A stretch of DNA of 39,377 nucleotides from Candidatus Aegiribacteria sp. (lineage in GTDB: Bacteria; Fermentibacterota; Fermentibacteria; Fermentibacterales; JCC-6). The notes beneath the pieces were generated by a model. It did no database searches and had not been told where the DNA came from. It saw nothing but the letters and a program-made list of their open reading frames with translations. The stretch is taken from contig JAUXIK010000022.1 of NCBI GenBank assembly GCA_030620995.1, positions 1 through 39,377 of the forward strand, read 5' to 3'. Shown piece by piece: positions 26,272-34,836 of this stretch (within the stretch, counting starts at the first letter, position 1; the number at the start of each line of letters is the position of its first letter). The translations under genes were made by a program, and so were the position numbers.

Positions 26272-26954
26272 TGCTGATTTCCTTTCAGAATGTAAGCAGA
26301 TTCTATAATGACTGGCCAGCCCTTGAAAACATTGAGCTGACAGTAGAACCCGGTGAATTCCTGGTTATATCCGGACCAAGCGGTGCTGGAAAAACCACAC
26401 TGTTTCGGCTGATCTGGATGGGTGATCTTCCCACTTCGGGTCTGGTTGAAGTCAGCGGGTACAGATCTGACAGAATTCGAAAAGGGGATCTTTCTTCTCT
26501 CAGACGCAAGCTGGGTATTGTATTTCAGGATTTCCGGCTTCTTTCAGAGAGAACGGTATTCGACAACGTAGCGTTGCCTCTCCAGGTTGCCGGATATTCA
26601 CCCAGGGCTGTCAGAAAGCGGGTTTTCTCGCTTCTTGCGGAGATGGAGCTTAATCATCGACGTTCATCCTATCCACATGAGTTGTCCGGTGGGGAGCAAC
26701 AGAGGGTTGCTATAGCGAGAGCCATGGTTGCGCATCCGGTAATTCTTCTGGCTGATGAACCTACAGGCAATCTGGATCCTGATGTCTCAAAGCATGTAAT
26801 TGAACTGCTGCTGGAGATTAACAGAACCGGAACCGCGGTTATTCTGGCGACACATGATCCGAGACAAATTCCAGCCGGCACGGCGAGGTATCTATACCTG
26901 GACAGAGGACATCTTGCGAATCCCGTGTCATGGGATGGGTACAATCAGTTATGA
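26271..26954 (+). CDS. ftsE: cell-division ABC ATPase FtsE
   Basis: FtsE is the ATPase of the FtsEX complex, which couples the division ring to cell-wall hydrolase activation. Seen: Walker A GPSGAGKTT (K41), Q-loop FQDFRLL, ABC signature LSGGEQQRVAIARA, and Walker B VILLADEPTGNLD with ATHD. At 227 residues it matches FtsE. The identification rests on the following ftsX, joined by ATGA. The preceding S4 gene is joined by TAATG. Confidence 0.93.
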   Translation: MLISFQNVSRFYNDWPALENIELTVEPGEFLVISGPSGAGKTTLFRLIWMGDLPTSGLVEVSGYRSDRIRKGDLSSLRRKLGIVFQDFRLLSERTVFDNVALPLQVAGYSPRAVRKRVFSLLAEMELNHRRSSYPHELSGGEQQRVAIARAMVAHPVILLADEPTGNLDPDVSKHVIELLLEINRTGTAVILATHDPRQIPAGTARYLYLDRGHLANPVSWDGYNQL

Positions 26955-27826
26955 TACATTTTCTAAAAGCCTCGCTTCATGAAGGTCTGCTCAATATAAG
27001 GGAGAAACTGGGCTCATTTCTTGTAACACTCCTGATGGTCAGTCTCTCGTTCATGGTTTTTGATATTTTCCTCGTGGTTTCATGGAATGTTGGAACCGTT
27101 TTGAGTGACGAACAGGAAAGTGTCGGAATAGAGCTTTTTCTGAGAGAAGATATCAGTGAAGTAGAAGCGGTGAATCTGGCGGACCTGATATCAGTGATGG
27201 AAGGCGTGAGATCGGTTTATTACGTGTCTTCTCTTGAGGCTGAGGCTGTATTCAGGGCGGATCTTCCTGAACAGGCGGATCTCCTGATACTTCTCGGACC
27301 TCAATTTCACCTGCCCTCGTCAATTCAGATTTCATTGCATCCTGATTATAGAACCTCTGGAAAAGTGAGTGGACTTGCACGTACTGTTTCAGGGATGGAT
27401 GGAGTGAAGGATGTAGTTTATGGTCAGGAATATCTTCCCGGTTTGACCAGTGCTGTGGATATGATGGGGAAACTGGTAGTACTTGCAGGGCTGGTTCTTG
27501 CGATAAGCCTGTCGCTGATAGTAGCCAATACGGTGAGGCTGGCTGTAGCGAAAAGGGCGCTTACAGTTGAGATAATGAGTATAGTAGGGGCACCGGGATG
27601 GTTTGTAAGGATGCCTTTTCTGGGGGAGGGGCTGGTAACCGGTATTATCGGTTCAGCAGGAAGTCTTCTTCTTACAGGGGTTATTTCCAGTATCTTATCA
27701 TCCAGTATACCACATGACTTTTTGCCCGGAAAATGGATCTTACTGGTTCTTCTGCTCGGTGCATCAGCCGGTGCAGCGGGGAGCTGGATAGGTATGAGAT
27801 CCGGTATTCCGAAACCACGTTCCTGA
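26951..27826 (+). CDS. ftsX: cell-division permease FtsX
   Basis: FtsX is the membrane subunit of FtsEX. Seen: a cytoplasmic N-terminus, a first membrane helix (FLVTLLMVSLSFMVFDIFLVV), a periplasmic domain of about 120 residues containing LFLREDIS, YYVSSLEAEAVF and LPSSIQISL, and three C-terminal helices. I place the start at ATG 26951, which overlaps the ftsE stop as ATGA. The start at 26930 lies within ftsE and only adds shadow residues. Length from this start is 291 residues, normal for FtsX. The M23 peptidase gene earlier in the window could be a downstream effector, but that is inference. Confidence 0.92.
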   Translation: MIHFLKASLHEGLLNIREKLGSFLVTLLMVSLSFMVFDIFLVVSWNVGTVLSDEQESVGIELFLREDISEVEAVNLADLISVMEGVRSVYYVSSLEAEAVFRADLPEQADLLILLGPQFHLPSSIQISLHPDYRTSGKVSGLARTVSGMDGVKDVVYGQEYLPGLTSAVDMMGKLVVLAGLVLAISLSLIVANTVRLAVAKRALTVEIMSIVGAPGWFVRMPFLGEGLVTGIIGSAGSLLLTGVISSILSSSIPHDFLPGKWILLVLLLGASAGAAGSWIGMRSGIPKPRS

Positions 27827-27838
27827 CAGGGAGATAAA

Positions 27839-28288
27839 ATGAAAAAAATGTTGATAATTCTTGTTATTCTTTCAGGTCTTACTTTTGCTCAGAGTGAATC
27901 AAGGCTGGATCCGGCACCGGCAGGACAGGGAATCCAGGAAGTTATAACCACCGAGACGGCAACCACATCAGAAGAAACTCTTGCACCTGCTGCATGCCTT
28001 GGCGGCGGCGGCATCATGAGTTTCTTACCCATGATTGCGATTATCGGGATATTCTACTTCCTCATGATTCGTCCACAGCAGAAACAGTCGAAAATGCTTC
28101 GCCAGATGCGTGAAGCTTTCTCAATGAATGACAGAGTCGTTACCTCCGGCGGGATTCACGGGATTATTACCAATATCAAGGGAGATATCGTCACGGTTAA
28201 AATTGCTGACGGTGTTAAAATTGATGTTGACAGAAACTCTCTCCAGCTCCAGGGAGCTGAAGGCGAATCCTGCGCAGTTACAAAATAA
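27839..28288 (+). CDS. yajC: preprotein translocase subunit YajC with an N-terminal signal peptide
   Basis: YajC associates with SecDF at the Sec translocon. The conserved core is visible: a membrane helix (FLPMIAIIGIFYFLMI) followed by RPQQKQSKMLRQM, NDRVVTSGGIHG, and a small beta domain ending VDRNSLQ. Unlike the usual short form of about 100 residues, this protein is 149 long and starts with its own signal peptide (MLIILVILSGLTFAQ) plus a linker of about 35 residues. The added segment would lie outside the membrane, consistent with the N-out orientation of YajC. AGGGAG precedes the ATG. Confidence 0.9.
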   Translation: MKKMLIILVILSGLTFAQSESRLDPAPAGQGIQEVITTETATTSEETLAPAACLGGGGIMSFLPMIAIIGIFYFLMIRPQQKQSKMLRQMREAFSMNDRVVTSGGIHGIITNIKGDIVTVKIADGVKIDVDRNSLQLQGAEGESCAVTK

Positions 28289-28339
28289 ACCTGGTTCTAT
28301 TGAATTGATATGTCCTTGCAAAGAAAGCGATTTTGAATC

Positions 28340-28870
28340 ATGTCATTCAGATCATTGGAATATTACGGCTCTGAGATTCTCCGAAAGCAGTCCCGGGAGC
28401 TTGACTGCTCCACTGAGCAGGATTTTATAGAAATTCTGATAAATGATATGAAAAGGATCCTTTATACGGAAAACGGTCTGGGATTAGCGGCACCTCAATC
28501 CGGAGAGAACGTCCGGTTATTCATACTGAACCCGGAAGAGCTTGATCTGAGCGGACATAGTGTCTTTATCAATCCAAATATCGAGATATCCGGCACCCTT
28601 ATAAAGGATGAGGAGGGCTGCCTGAGTATCCCGGGGATATTTGAACTGGTGAAACGGCCTTCTAATGTGAGCCTCACAGCTCTGGATGAGAACGGCAGAT
28701 CATTTTCACTTGAACTTGATGAATACACCGCACGCGCTGCCCAGCACGAACACGACCATCTCGAGGGTATACTCTTTATTGATAGACTCAGCCCCATCAG
28801 AAAACGGATCATCAGGAAACGGCTTTCTGAGATAAAAAAGGAATACAGGAGCGGAAAAAGGATTCTCTGA
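28340..28870 (+). CDS. def: peptide deformylase
   Basis: This metalloenzyme removes the formyl group from nascent proteins. All three family motifs are present: GLGLAAPQ, EEGCLSIP with the metal cysteine, and QHEHDHLEG with the HExxH metal ligands and catalytic glutamate. At 176 residues it is the standard length. It is followed by fmt in a TGATG overlap. Pairing def with fmt is common and joins the two ends of the formyl-methionine cycle. Confidence 0.96.
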   Translation: MSFRSLEYYGSEILRKQSRELDCSTEQDFIEILINDMKRILYTENGLGLAAPQSGENVRLFILNPEELDLSGHSVFINPNIEISGTLIKDEEGCLSIPGIFELVKRPSNVSLTALDENGRSFSLELDEYTARAAQHEHDHLEGILFIDRLSPIRKRIIRKRLSEIKKEYRSGKRIL

Positions 28871-29796
28871 TGAGAGTCATATTTCTTGGAACCTCATCTT
28901 TTGCACTGTCTCCGCTCAGAACGCTTTTGGAATCCGTTCATGAATTAGTTCTTGTTGTGACCAGGCCGCCAAGAGGAGCCGGGAGAGGAAGAAAGCCCAG
29001 GAATCCTCCGGTAGCGGATTATGCTGTGACGCATAAACTTGAACTGCTGCAGCCCGAAAAGCTGACCAATGATATTATCAGTTATCTGCGTTCATTGAAA
29101 CCGGATGTAATGGTTTCAGCCGCATATGGTGCGTGGCTTCCGAAAAAACTTCTCGAGTCGGCGCCACTCGGAGTGGTCAACATTCACCCTTCACTCCTGC
29201 CGGCATACAGAGGAGCTGCTCCTGTCACAAGAGCGATTATTGATGGAGCAGATGAAACCGGAGTCTCATTCATGCTGACCGACAGCGGGTGGGACACCGG
29301 GCCATTGCTTGAGAGCTTCAGAGAGAAAATCATGCCGGATGACACGACCGGTCTGCTGGAGGAAAGGCTTTCATATATTGCTGCCGCGCATATGCAGACT
29401 GTTCTTGAGCGATATGTAGCAGGTTTGATTATTCCCGAACCTCAAAAAACAGGTGAAACTGTTTACGCAGAAAAAATAACATCAGAGGAAACATGGCTGG
29501 ACTGGAACATGTCTTCTGAATTTCTCGAGCGGCAGGTAAGGGCTTTTCAACCGTTTCCAGGAGCCAGAACCGAACACTGCGGGAATATGCTCAAGATAAT
29601 CAAAGCATCGCCGGTTCTTATGGAAGCACCGCCGGGAGAAATTACAATAAAGGATAATACCCTCATTATAGGATGCGGTGAGGGAAGTCTCAAAATATTG
29701 ACTTTGCAGCCGGCATCCAGGCGAATCATGGACACGGCAGATTTTCTCAGGGGAACCTCAATGAGAACAGGTGATAAACTTGGAAGCAAAAAGTAA
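28870..29796 (+). CDS. fmt: methionyl-tRNA formyltransferase
   Basis: Fmt formylates Met-tRNA for initiation. Seen: the N-terminal VIFLGTSSFA, the GAGRGRKPRNPPVADYA loop, the catalytic region VNIHPSLLPAYRGAAP (Asn and His), GWDTGPLL with the catalytic aspartate, and a C-terminal OB-like tRNA-binding domain (about 205-305). At 308 residues it is the normal length. The 3' end overlaps the DUF116 gene by 26 bases. Confidence 0.95.
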   Translation: MRVIFLGTSSFALSPLRTLLESVHELVLVVTRPPRGAGRGRKPRNPPVADYAVTHKLELLQPEKLTNDIISYLRSLKPDVMVSAAYGAWLPKKLLESAPLGVVNIHPSLLPAYRGAAPVTRAIIDGADETGVSFMLTDSGWDTGPLLESFREKIMPDDTTGLLEERLSYIAAAHMQTVLERYVAGLIIPEPQKTGETVYAEKITSEETWLDWNMSSEFLERQVRAFQPFPGARTEHCGNMLKIIKASPVLMEAPPGEITIKDNTLIIGCGEGSLKILTLQPASRRIMDTADFLRGTSMRTGDKLGSKK

Positions 29797-30502
29797 GACA
29801 AATACTCTGTTTCAGGGTGGTTTGCTTCTTTTCTCAATTGCTCCGTCTGCGATTGTATTTCTGGTTCTGCTTGTCGCAGGAACAGGTTTCCTCTGGTCTC
29901 TTATCCCGGTCCTGATTATCCTGCTCGCTGTTCAGGTCACCGGTCTGCTGTATGGAAGAGGAACAGTCAGACATCCTTTCATACTGAGGATCTCATTCTG
30001 GACATTGAAGATGATGCAGCCTGTTCTCTCGATGGCCGCTCATACGCCTGAAAAGATGGTAATTGCGATGAACAACCGTAAAGCCGTCTTTGACTGCTCA
30101 AGGAAATTCCGGGGAGAAGAAACCCTTATTCTCGTTCCTCACTGCCTGCAGAATCATGAGTGTTCTCACAGGCTGACGTTCAATCCTGAATCCTGCGAGA
30201 GATGCGGCAGGTGTCCAATTGGAGATCTGCTTGAAATCAGGAGCAGATTCAATACCCACTTTGCAATTGCTTCAGGAGGTACTTCCGCAAGAAGGATTGT
30301 AGAGAGGATAGAGCCTTCGCTTATTATTGCTGTTGCCTGCCCTGTAGATCTTTCTCTTGGAATCCTTGATGTCCACCCGGTTACAACAGTAGGGGTTCTC
30401 AATGAATGGCGTCACGGGCCATGCTACGATACATGGGTCAACCCCGCGGAGCTGGAAGCTGCTCTGGAGATGTTCCTTCAGGAAGAAACTATTCTACCGT
30501 AA
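29771..30502 (+). CDS. DUF116-family membrane protein with a cysteine cluster
   Basis: The first 80 residues contain two hydrophobic segments (LLLFSIAPSAIVFLVLLVAG and LWSLIPVLIILLAVQV). The soluble part matches the DUF116 pattern: LILVPHCLQNHEC, CERCGRCPIGDL, ASGGTSARRIV, VACPVDLSLGI, and the terminal HGPCYDTWV. The conserved cysteines suggest a metal or iron-sulfur site; the function of the family is not established. The start is GTG at 29771, with an alternative TTG at 29780. Its last 14 bases overlap the end of minus-strand pepF, so the two transcripts converge. Confidence 0.87.
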   Translation: MINLEAKSKTNTLFQGGLLLFSIAPSAIVFLVLLVAGTGFLWSLIPVLIILLAVQVTGLLYGRGTVRHPFILRISFWTLKMMQPVLSMAAHTPEKMVIAMNNRKAVFDCSRKFRGEETLILVPHCLQNHECSHRLTFNPESCERCGRCPIGDLLEIRSRFNTHFAIASGGTSARRIVERIEPSLIIAVACPVDLSLGILDVHPVTTVGVLNEWRHGPCYDTWVNPAELEAALEMFLQEETILP

Positions 30503-32306
30503 GCAAACCTTCGAGTTCTGTCAGTGTGCTGTCCATCACCTGCAGCGCTGCATTCACCGGTACGGGTGTGGAGAGATCAACACCGGTGCCTTTGAGGAGA
30601 TCAAGAGGCGCTTTGGATGAGCCGCCTTTAAGGAAGTCGATGAAGTTCTCAACTGCTCCTTTCTCACCTGAGATTATCCTCGATGAGATGTCTACAGCGG
30701 AAGCCAGACCCGTTGCGTACTTGTATACGTAGAAATTGTAATAGAAGTGTGGAATCCTGGACCATTCATATGCAATCACGGAATCGGTATCATCGAAGGC
30801 GAAGCTGTTTCCGTGGTAGAGTTTTACGAGCTTGAGGTATGCTTCGTTCAAATAGTCCGGTGTGAGGGATCCTCCGGCTTCAACGTGTTCATGTATGTAT
30901 TTCTCAAATTCAGCGAACATGGTCTGTCTTATCAGAGTTGATTTGAATTTACTCAGGAGATGATCAAGAAGATATGCCCTTTCATCTCTGTCCTTTGTTC
31001 TTTTCAACAGGAGATCGACGAGAAGCATCTCATTTGTGGTGGAAGCAACCTCAGCCAGAATTATTTTGTATGAAGACATGTGATACGGCTGAGTGTTCTT
31101 TGAAAGGAGGCTGTGCATGGAATGTCCTGCTTCATGAGCAAGTGTGAAGACACTGCGAAGGGTTCCATTAAAATTATGCAGGATATATGGATAGGAATCA
31201 TAACAGCCGCCCGAGTATGCGCCTGATCTCTTCCCCTTGTTCTCGTATTTGTCCGCCCATCTGTCCTCGAAACCCTTTTTCAGGGTGTTTACATAATAAC
31301 TGCCAAGTGGAGCCACAGCTTCAAGGGTGAGGTCTATGGCTTCATCCCACGTGTATTCTCCTTTGGATTCAGGTACGATCGGAATCTGCACATCATACAG
31401 ATGCATCGAATCGAATCCAAGCACTTTCTTGCGCAAGTCAAGATAGCGGTAGAGCGTTGGAAAATTGTTGTGAACAGAGTCGATCAGGGAATCGTATACT
31501 TCTGTACTGACCTTATCATTGAAAAGGGAGGAAACCAGCGCTGAATTGTGCTTCTGTACTTTGGCGTAAAAGATATTTGTACGCACCTGGCCTTCAAGAA
31601 GAGCAGCCTGTGTTGATATGTTACCCGATATTTCGCTGTAAAATCCTTTGAAAGCATCCTTTCTTACTCTTCTGTCTTTGTTCTGAAGGAATGCAGCGAA
31701 GTTGCCGTGTGTCAGTTTAACAGGATATCCCTCGGAATCAACGATTTCGGGAAGTCTTGCCGGCATATCGACATTGTTCAATTTGCCGAATACAGTGCTG
31801 AATCCTCTTGTTATCTCACCTGACATTGCGATGAGCTTCTCTTCCTTATCCGAAAGAGTGTGCGGGCGATATCTGAGGATATTCTCAAGCCAGATTCTGT
31901 AAGGTGCCAGTTCAGGAGTTACAAGCCAGGATTCAATGGTATTCTGATATATTGAAAGCAGCTCGGGAGTGAAAAATGAATGAGCGGTTCTAACCAAAAC
32001 TGTTCTGCTTGAGATTTTTGCTGAAAGACCGCTGTAGTGAGAGTTGCTCAGATCCTCATCCCTTTTCATTTCGGTGTACGTTGATAGTTTGGAAATCAGC
32101 CTGTTCTGTGAGAGTAACTCCTCAACTGCTGATTTAAGGGTATCCGGGGATTCGCTCAGTCTTCCGGTCCACTTCCTGAAGCTGTCAGCAAATGCGTCTG
32201 TTATACAAAAATCCTTTTCCCATTCTTCATCTGACCCATAAATGGATTCTACAACCCATCGATCTTCAAGCGGAACTTCATTTCTGTTTCTGAGCTCTTT
32301 TGACAT
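30489..32306 (-). CDS. pepF: oligoendopeptidase F (M3 family)
   Basis: This zinc peptidase cleaves short peptides in the cytoplasm. Seen: the N-terminal PRP-rich-like linker DRWVVESIYGSD typical of PepF, long helical regions, the metal motif HEAGH (H391, E392, H395) with the third ligand E419 in AEVASTTNE, and the conserved HGNSFAFDDTDS-like substrate region near the C-terminus. At 605 residues it is the standard length. The gene stands alone on the minus strand between the DUF116 gene and the interrupted lipoprotein gene. Confidence 0.95.
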   Translation of the reverse strand: MSKELRNRNEVPLEDRWVVESIYGSDEEWEKDFCITDAFADSFRKWTGRLSESPDTLKSAVEELLSQNRLISKLSTYTEMKRDEDLSNSHYSGLSAKISSRTVLVRTAHSFFTPELLSIYQNTIESWLVTPELAPYRIWLENILRYRPHTLSDKEEKLIAMSGEITRGFSTVFGKLNNVDMPARLPEIVDSEGYPVKLTHGNFAAFLQNKDRRVRKDAFKGFYSEISGNISTQAALLEGQVRTNIFYAKVQKHNSALVSSLFNDKVSTEVYDSLIDSVHNNFPTLYRYLDLRKKVLGFDSMHLYDVQIPIVPESKGEYTWDEAIDLTLEAVAPLGSYYVNTLKKGFEDRWADKYENKGKRSGAYSGGCYDSYPYILHNFNGTLRSVFTLAHEAGHSMHSLLSKNTQPYHMSSYKIILAEVASTTNEMLLVDLLLKRTKDRDERAYLLDHLLSKFKSTLIRQTMFAEFEKYIHEHVEAGGSLTPDYLNEAYLKLVKLYHGNSFAFDDTDSVIAYEWSRIPHFYYNFYVYKYATGLASAVDISSRIISGEKGAVENFIDFLKGGSSKAPLDLLKGTGVDLSTPVPVNAALQVMDSTLTELEGLLTVE

Positions 32307-32575
32307 TTTCCATCATTCCTTCCAGAATCCTTTTTCTCTATCTCCAGATCCGATGATTGATACGGTAACCGAATTTCCTATAACAACCTCAACCATGAAC
32401 TTGTATCCTTTGAGATATTCCAGTTCCATACTGATTCTATCTTTCAATAAAACCTGTGGAGGAGTTGCTTCAATAGAAACACTAATATACTTGAAGGCTC
32501 TATTTTATCAAGATTTCCAGCTGTGTATTGTTGTTCAGGCGGGATGGAAGCATATATTATCTTTCGGAGGTCTTG

Positions 32576-33340
32576 ATGAAGATGCTTTCCTCTCTATTTA
32601 TTATTCTGGCGCTGCTTTCCTCCGCCTGTACTGATAATTCAGGTGAGTCGGATGAAAATGTTCCTGAAATCCTTGCGACCTGTACGATTTTGTCTCCAGG
32701 GGATGAGATCAGCGGTCTGGCATGGGGAGCCGGCTTACTATGGGCAGTTGATGCTTCCTCTGATATGCTTTTCAGTATCAATACATCAACAGGTGCTATA
32801 GTTGATTCATTTCCAATTAGTCATTCCGGTAATCTTCGAGCCACAGGTCTTGCTTTCAGCGAGGAGCATGATGTTCTCATTGTGGGATTCTGGGATTACG
32901 GTACAAACGGGTACGTTTACCAGTACACTCCAGATGGTCTTTATAAGGGATCGACAAGAATGTGTGGCGGTTGAGGGAACCCTGTTTCGTCGGTGACGGG
33001 ACTTGCAGCTCACATGGACTATCTTTATCTCTCATCAAGAGCACAGAACAGAACATACAGATACTCACTCCCGGGAATGCACGGACGGAATGCGAATGTC
33101 AGATTCGGGAATGACAGCAGAACAAGAGATATAGCCCGGGATTCGGATGGCCTGATATGGGTGGCAACCGACGATTCGGAAATACCTCTTCGCCTTTACA
33201 ATTCATCTGGAAGGATGGTCTCCAGCATAAGTGGAGATATCGTATCTTCAGCTACCGGAATTACCATTGATATTGAAGGGAACCTCTGGGTCAGCAATAA
33301 CGGGGAGGGAATCATCTGCTGTGTTGATCTTTCAAAATAG
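32576..33340 (+). CDS. propeller-like lipoprotein interrupted by one in-frame TGA (nonsense or selenocysteine)
   Basis: The ATG at 32576 follows GGAGG at 32566-32570. A lipoprotein signal ends at SSAC (C18), then come beta-propeller-like segments such as ISGLAWGAGLLWAVDASSDM and RATGLAFSEEHDVLIVGFW. Codon 133 is TGA (32972-32974). The same frame then stays open for 121 more codons to a TAA/TAG-type end at 33340 and continues the same repeat style (VTGLAAHMDYLYLSS, ARDSDGLIWVATDD, GITIDIEGNLWVSNN). The halves are clearly one gene. The TGA lies in the context CGG-TGA-GNP, which would give CxxU if read as selenocysteine. TGA is a normal stop elsewhere in the window, so the choices are a nonsense mutation (for example TGG to TGA), a sequence error, or recoding. 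Confidence 0.75.
32984..33002 (+). other. hairpin just after the in-frame TGA, bacterial SECIS-like
   Basis: Eight bases at 32984-32991 pair with 32995-33002, including two G-U pairs, around a GGT loop. The loop starts 17 bases after the TGA and begins with G, within the general layout described for bacterial SECIS elements (an apical loop 16-37 bases downstream with a G among the first loop bases). Such short stems also arise by chance. Confidence 0.35.
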
Positions 33341-33434
33341 CCGGTGCGGTTGGTTCCCCTGACAGAACTAAACATTTATAGTTCACAAATCAGTGAATTT
33401 CATTTCAATCATGTGAATGGCGGGGTGAAGAGAA

Positions 33435-34826
33435 ATGCGCGATTGTATATACGGCCTTGATGTGAAAGTTCCGCTTCTGGATGGAAGCATGGTTCGTTAC
33501 GTGAACCTTGATAATGCTGCCAGCACACCCCCGCTTGTGAAGGTTGTGGACGCTATCACGAAACTGGCACCATTCTACTCCAGTGTTCATAGAGGAACAG
33601 GATTCAAATCAAGGCTTTGCACTGACGCATATGATCGTGCCCATGAGATAATTGCGGATTTCGTTGGAGCGGATACTGAACTGAATACAGTCATTTTTGT
33701 GAAGAATGCCACAGAAGCCATCAACAAGCTTTCGCACAGGATAAACATACCGGAGGATTCAATAGTTATATCCACATGCATGGAACATCACTCGAATGAT
33801 CTGCCATGGCGCGATCACTTCAGGACATTGCATGTCAGAGTAACAGATGATGGACGCCTTGACGAAGAACATTTTGATATGCTTCTCAGAGAGAACGCCG
33901 GAAAAATAGCTCTTGTGACAGTAACAGGTGCGTCTAACGTAACCGGTTATATACAACCAATATACCGTTATGCACAAAAAGCGCATGAAGCTGGAGCGAG
34001 AATAATGGTTGATGCCGCCCAGCTTGCTCCGCACAGGCGGATAGATATGAAATCCGATGACGATCCGGAACATCTGGATTTTCTTGTAATTTCAGGTCAC
34101 AAGATGTATGCACCCTACGGAACCGGAGCTCTTATCGGCCCCAAGCAGGAGTTTCTTAACAGTGGTCCTGACTACAGCGGGGGAGGGACTGTCGATATGG
34201 TTACTCCCGACGAAGTATACTGGGCTGGAATGCCGGACAGAGATGAAGCAGGCAGTCCGAACATAATGGGAGCGATTGCGATGGCTGTCGCTGCGAGAAC
34301 CCTGATGGATAAGGGATTGGATACAATCGCAGAACATGAAAGAAAACTCACAGCTTATGCGCTTGAAAAGCTTGGTGACATGCCGGGTGTACATGTGTAT
34401 GGAGAAACCGACCCCGCAAAGGCACATGAAAAAGTGGGTGTGATACCTTTCAATCTGGAGGGTACTGATCATGCACTTCTTGCTGCAGTTGCCGGTTATG
34501 AAGCTGGAGTAGGTGTTAGGAACGGCTGTTTCTGCGCTCATCCCTATGTGGTATCAATTCTCAAACTCGATGAGAGTGAGATAACGACCTGGCGGGCTCA
34601 GTTCATAAAGGGGGATAAATCCAGAATGCCCGGTATGGTAAGAATGAGTTTCGGATGTTACAGTAACACGGAGGATGTTGATCGTCTCATTGAAGTGCTT
34701 AAAATGATTCAGAACGGTGATTATTCTGGTGATTACTATCAGATTCCTAAAACCGGTGAATTTGTGCCCAAGAACTTTTCTGATGACTACACGCCTTTCT
34801 GGGATCCTTATGGGAATGAAAAGTGA
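33435..34826 (+). CDS. class V PLP-dependent aminotransferase, SufS/cysteine-desulfurase-like
   Basis: This is a fold-type I PLP enzyme. Seen: an N-terminal YVNLDNAASTPP, FVKNATEAINKLSHR, the PLP aspartate and glutamine in VDAAQLAPHR, the Schiff-base lysine K223 in SGHKMYAPYGTGAL, and a cysteine-containing loop VRNGCFCAHPYV (C365, C367) where SufS has its sulfur-carrying cysteine. At 463 residues it is longer than SufS (about 400), with an acidic C-terminal tail rich in aromatic residues. It may release sulfur from cysteine or act on another amino acid. It is followed after 10 bases by a thioredoxin-fold lipoprotein. No Fe-S scaffold genes are nearby. Confidence 0.85.
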   Translation: MRDCIYGLDVKVPLLDGSMVRYVNLDNAASTPPLVKVVDAITKLAPFYSSVHRGTGFKSRLCTDAYDRAHEIIADFVGADTELNTVIFVKNATEAINKLSHRINIPEDSIVISTCMEHHSNDLPWRDHFRTLHVRVTDDGRLDEEHFDMLLRENAGKIALVTVTGASNVTGYIQPIYRYAQKAHEAGARIMVDAAQLAPHRRIDMKSDDDPEHLDFLVISGHKMYAPYGTGALIGPKQEFLNSGPDYSGGGTVDMVTPDEVYWAGMPDRDEAGSPNIMGAIAMAVAARTLMDKGLDTIAEHERKLTAYALEKLGDMPGVHVYGETDPAKAHEKVGVIPFNLEGTDHALLAAVAGYEAGVGVRNGCFCAHPYVVSILKLDESEITTWRAQFIKGDKSRMPGMVRMSFGCYSNTEDVDRLIEVLKMIQNGDYSGDYYQIPKTGEFVPKNFSDDYTPFWDPYGNEK

Positions 34827-34836
34827 AGGAGAGAAA

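Noticed and set aside
32307..32575. Regulatory RNA or riboswitch in the gap between pepF and the interrupted lipoprotein gene
   Set aside because: No strong stem or recognisable aptamer pattern was seen; only the lipoprotein Shine-Dalgarno at 32566-32570 is supportable.
32972..32974. Reassignment of TGA to an amino acid throughout the genome
   Set aside because: TGA is the genuine stop of dapA, the AMMECR1 gene, ftsE and def here, all at family-correct C-termini.
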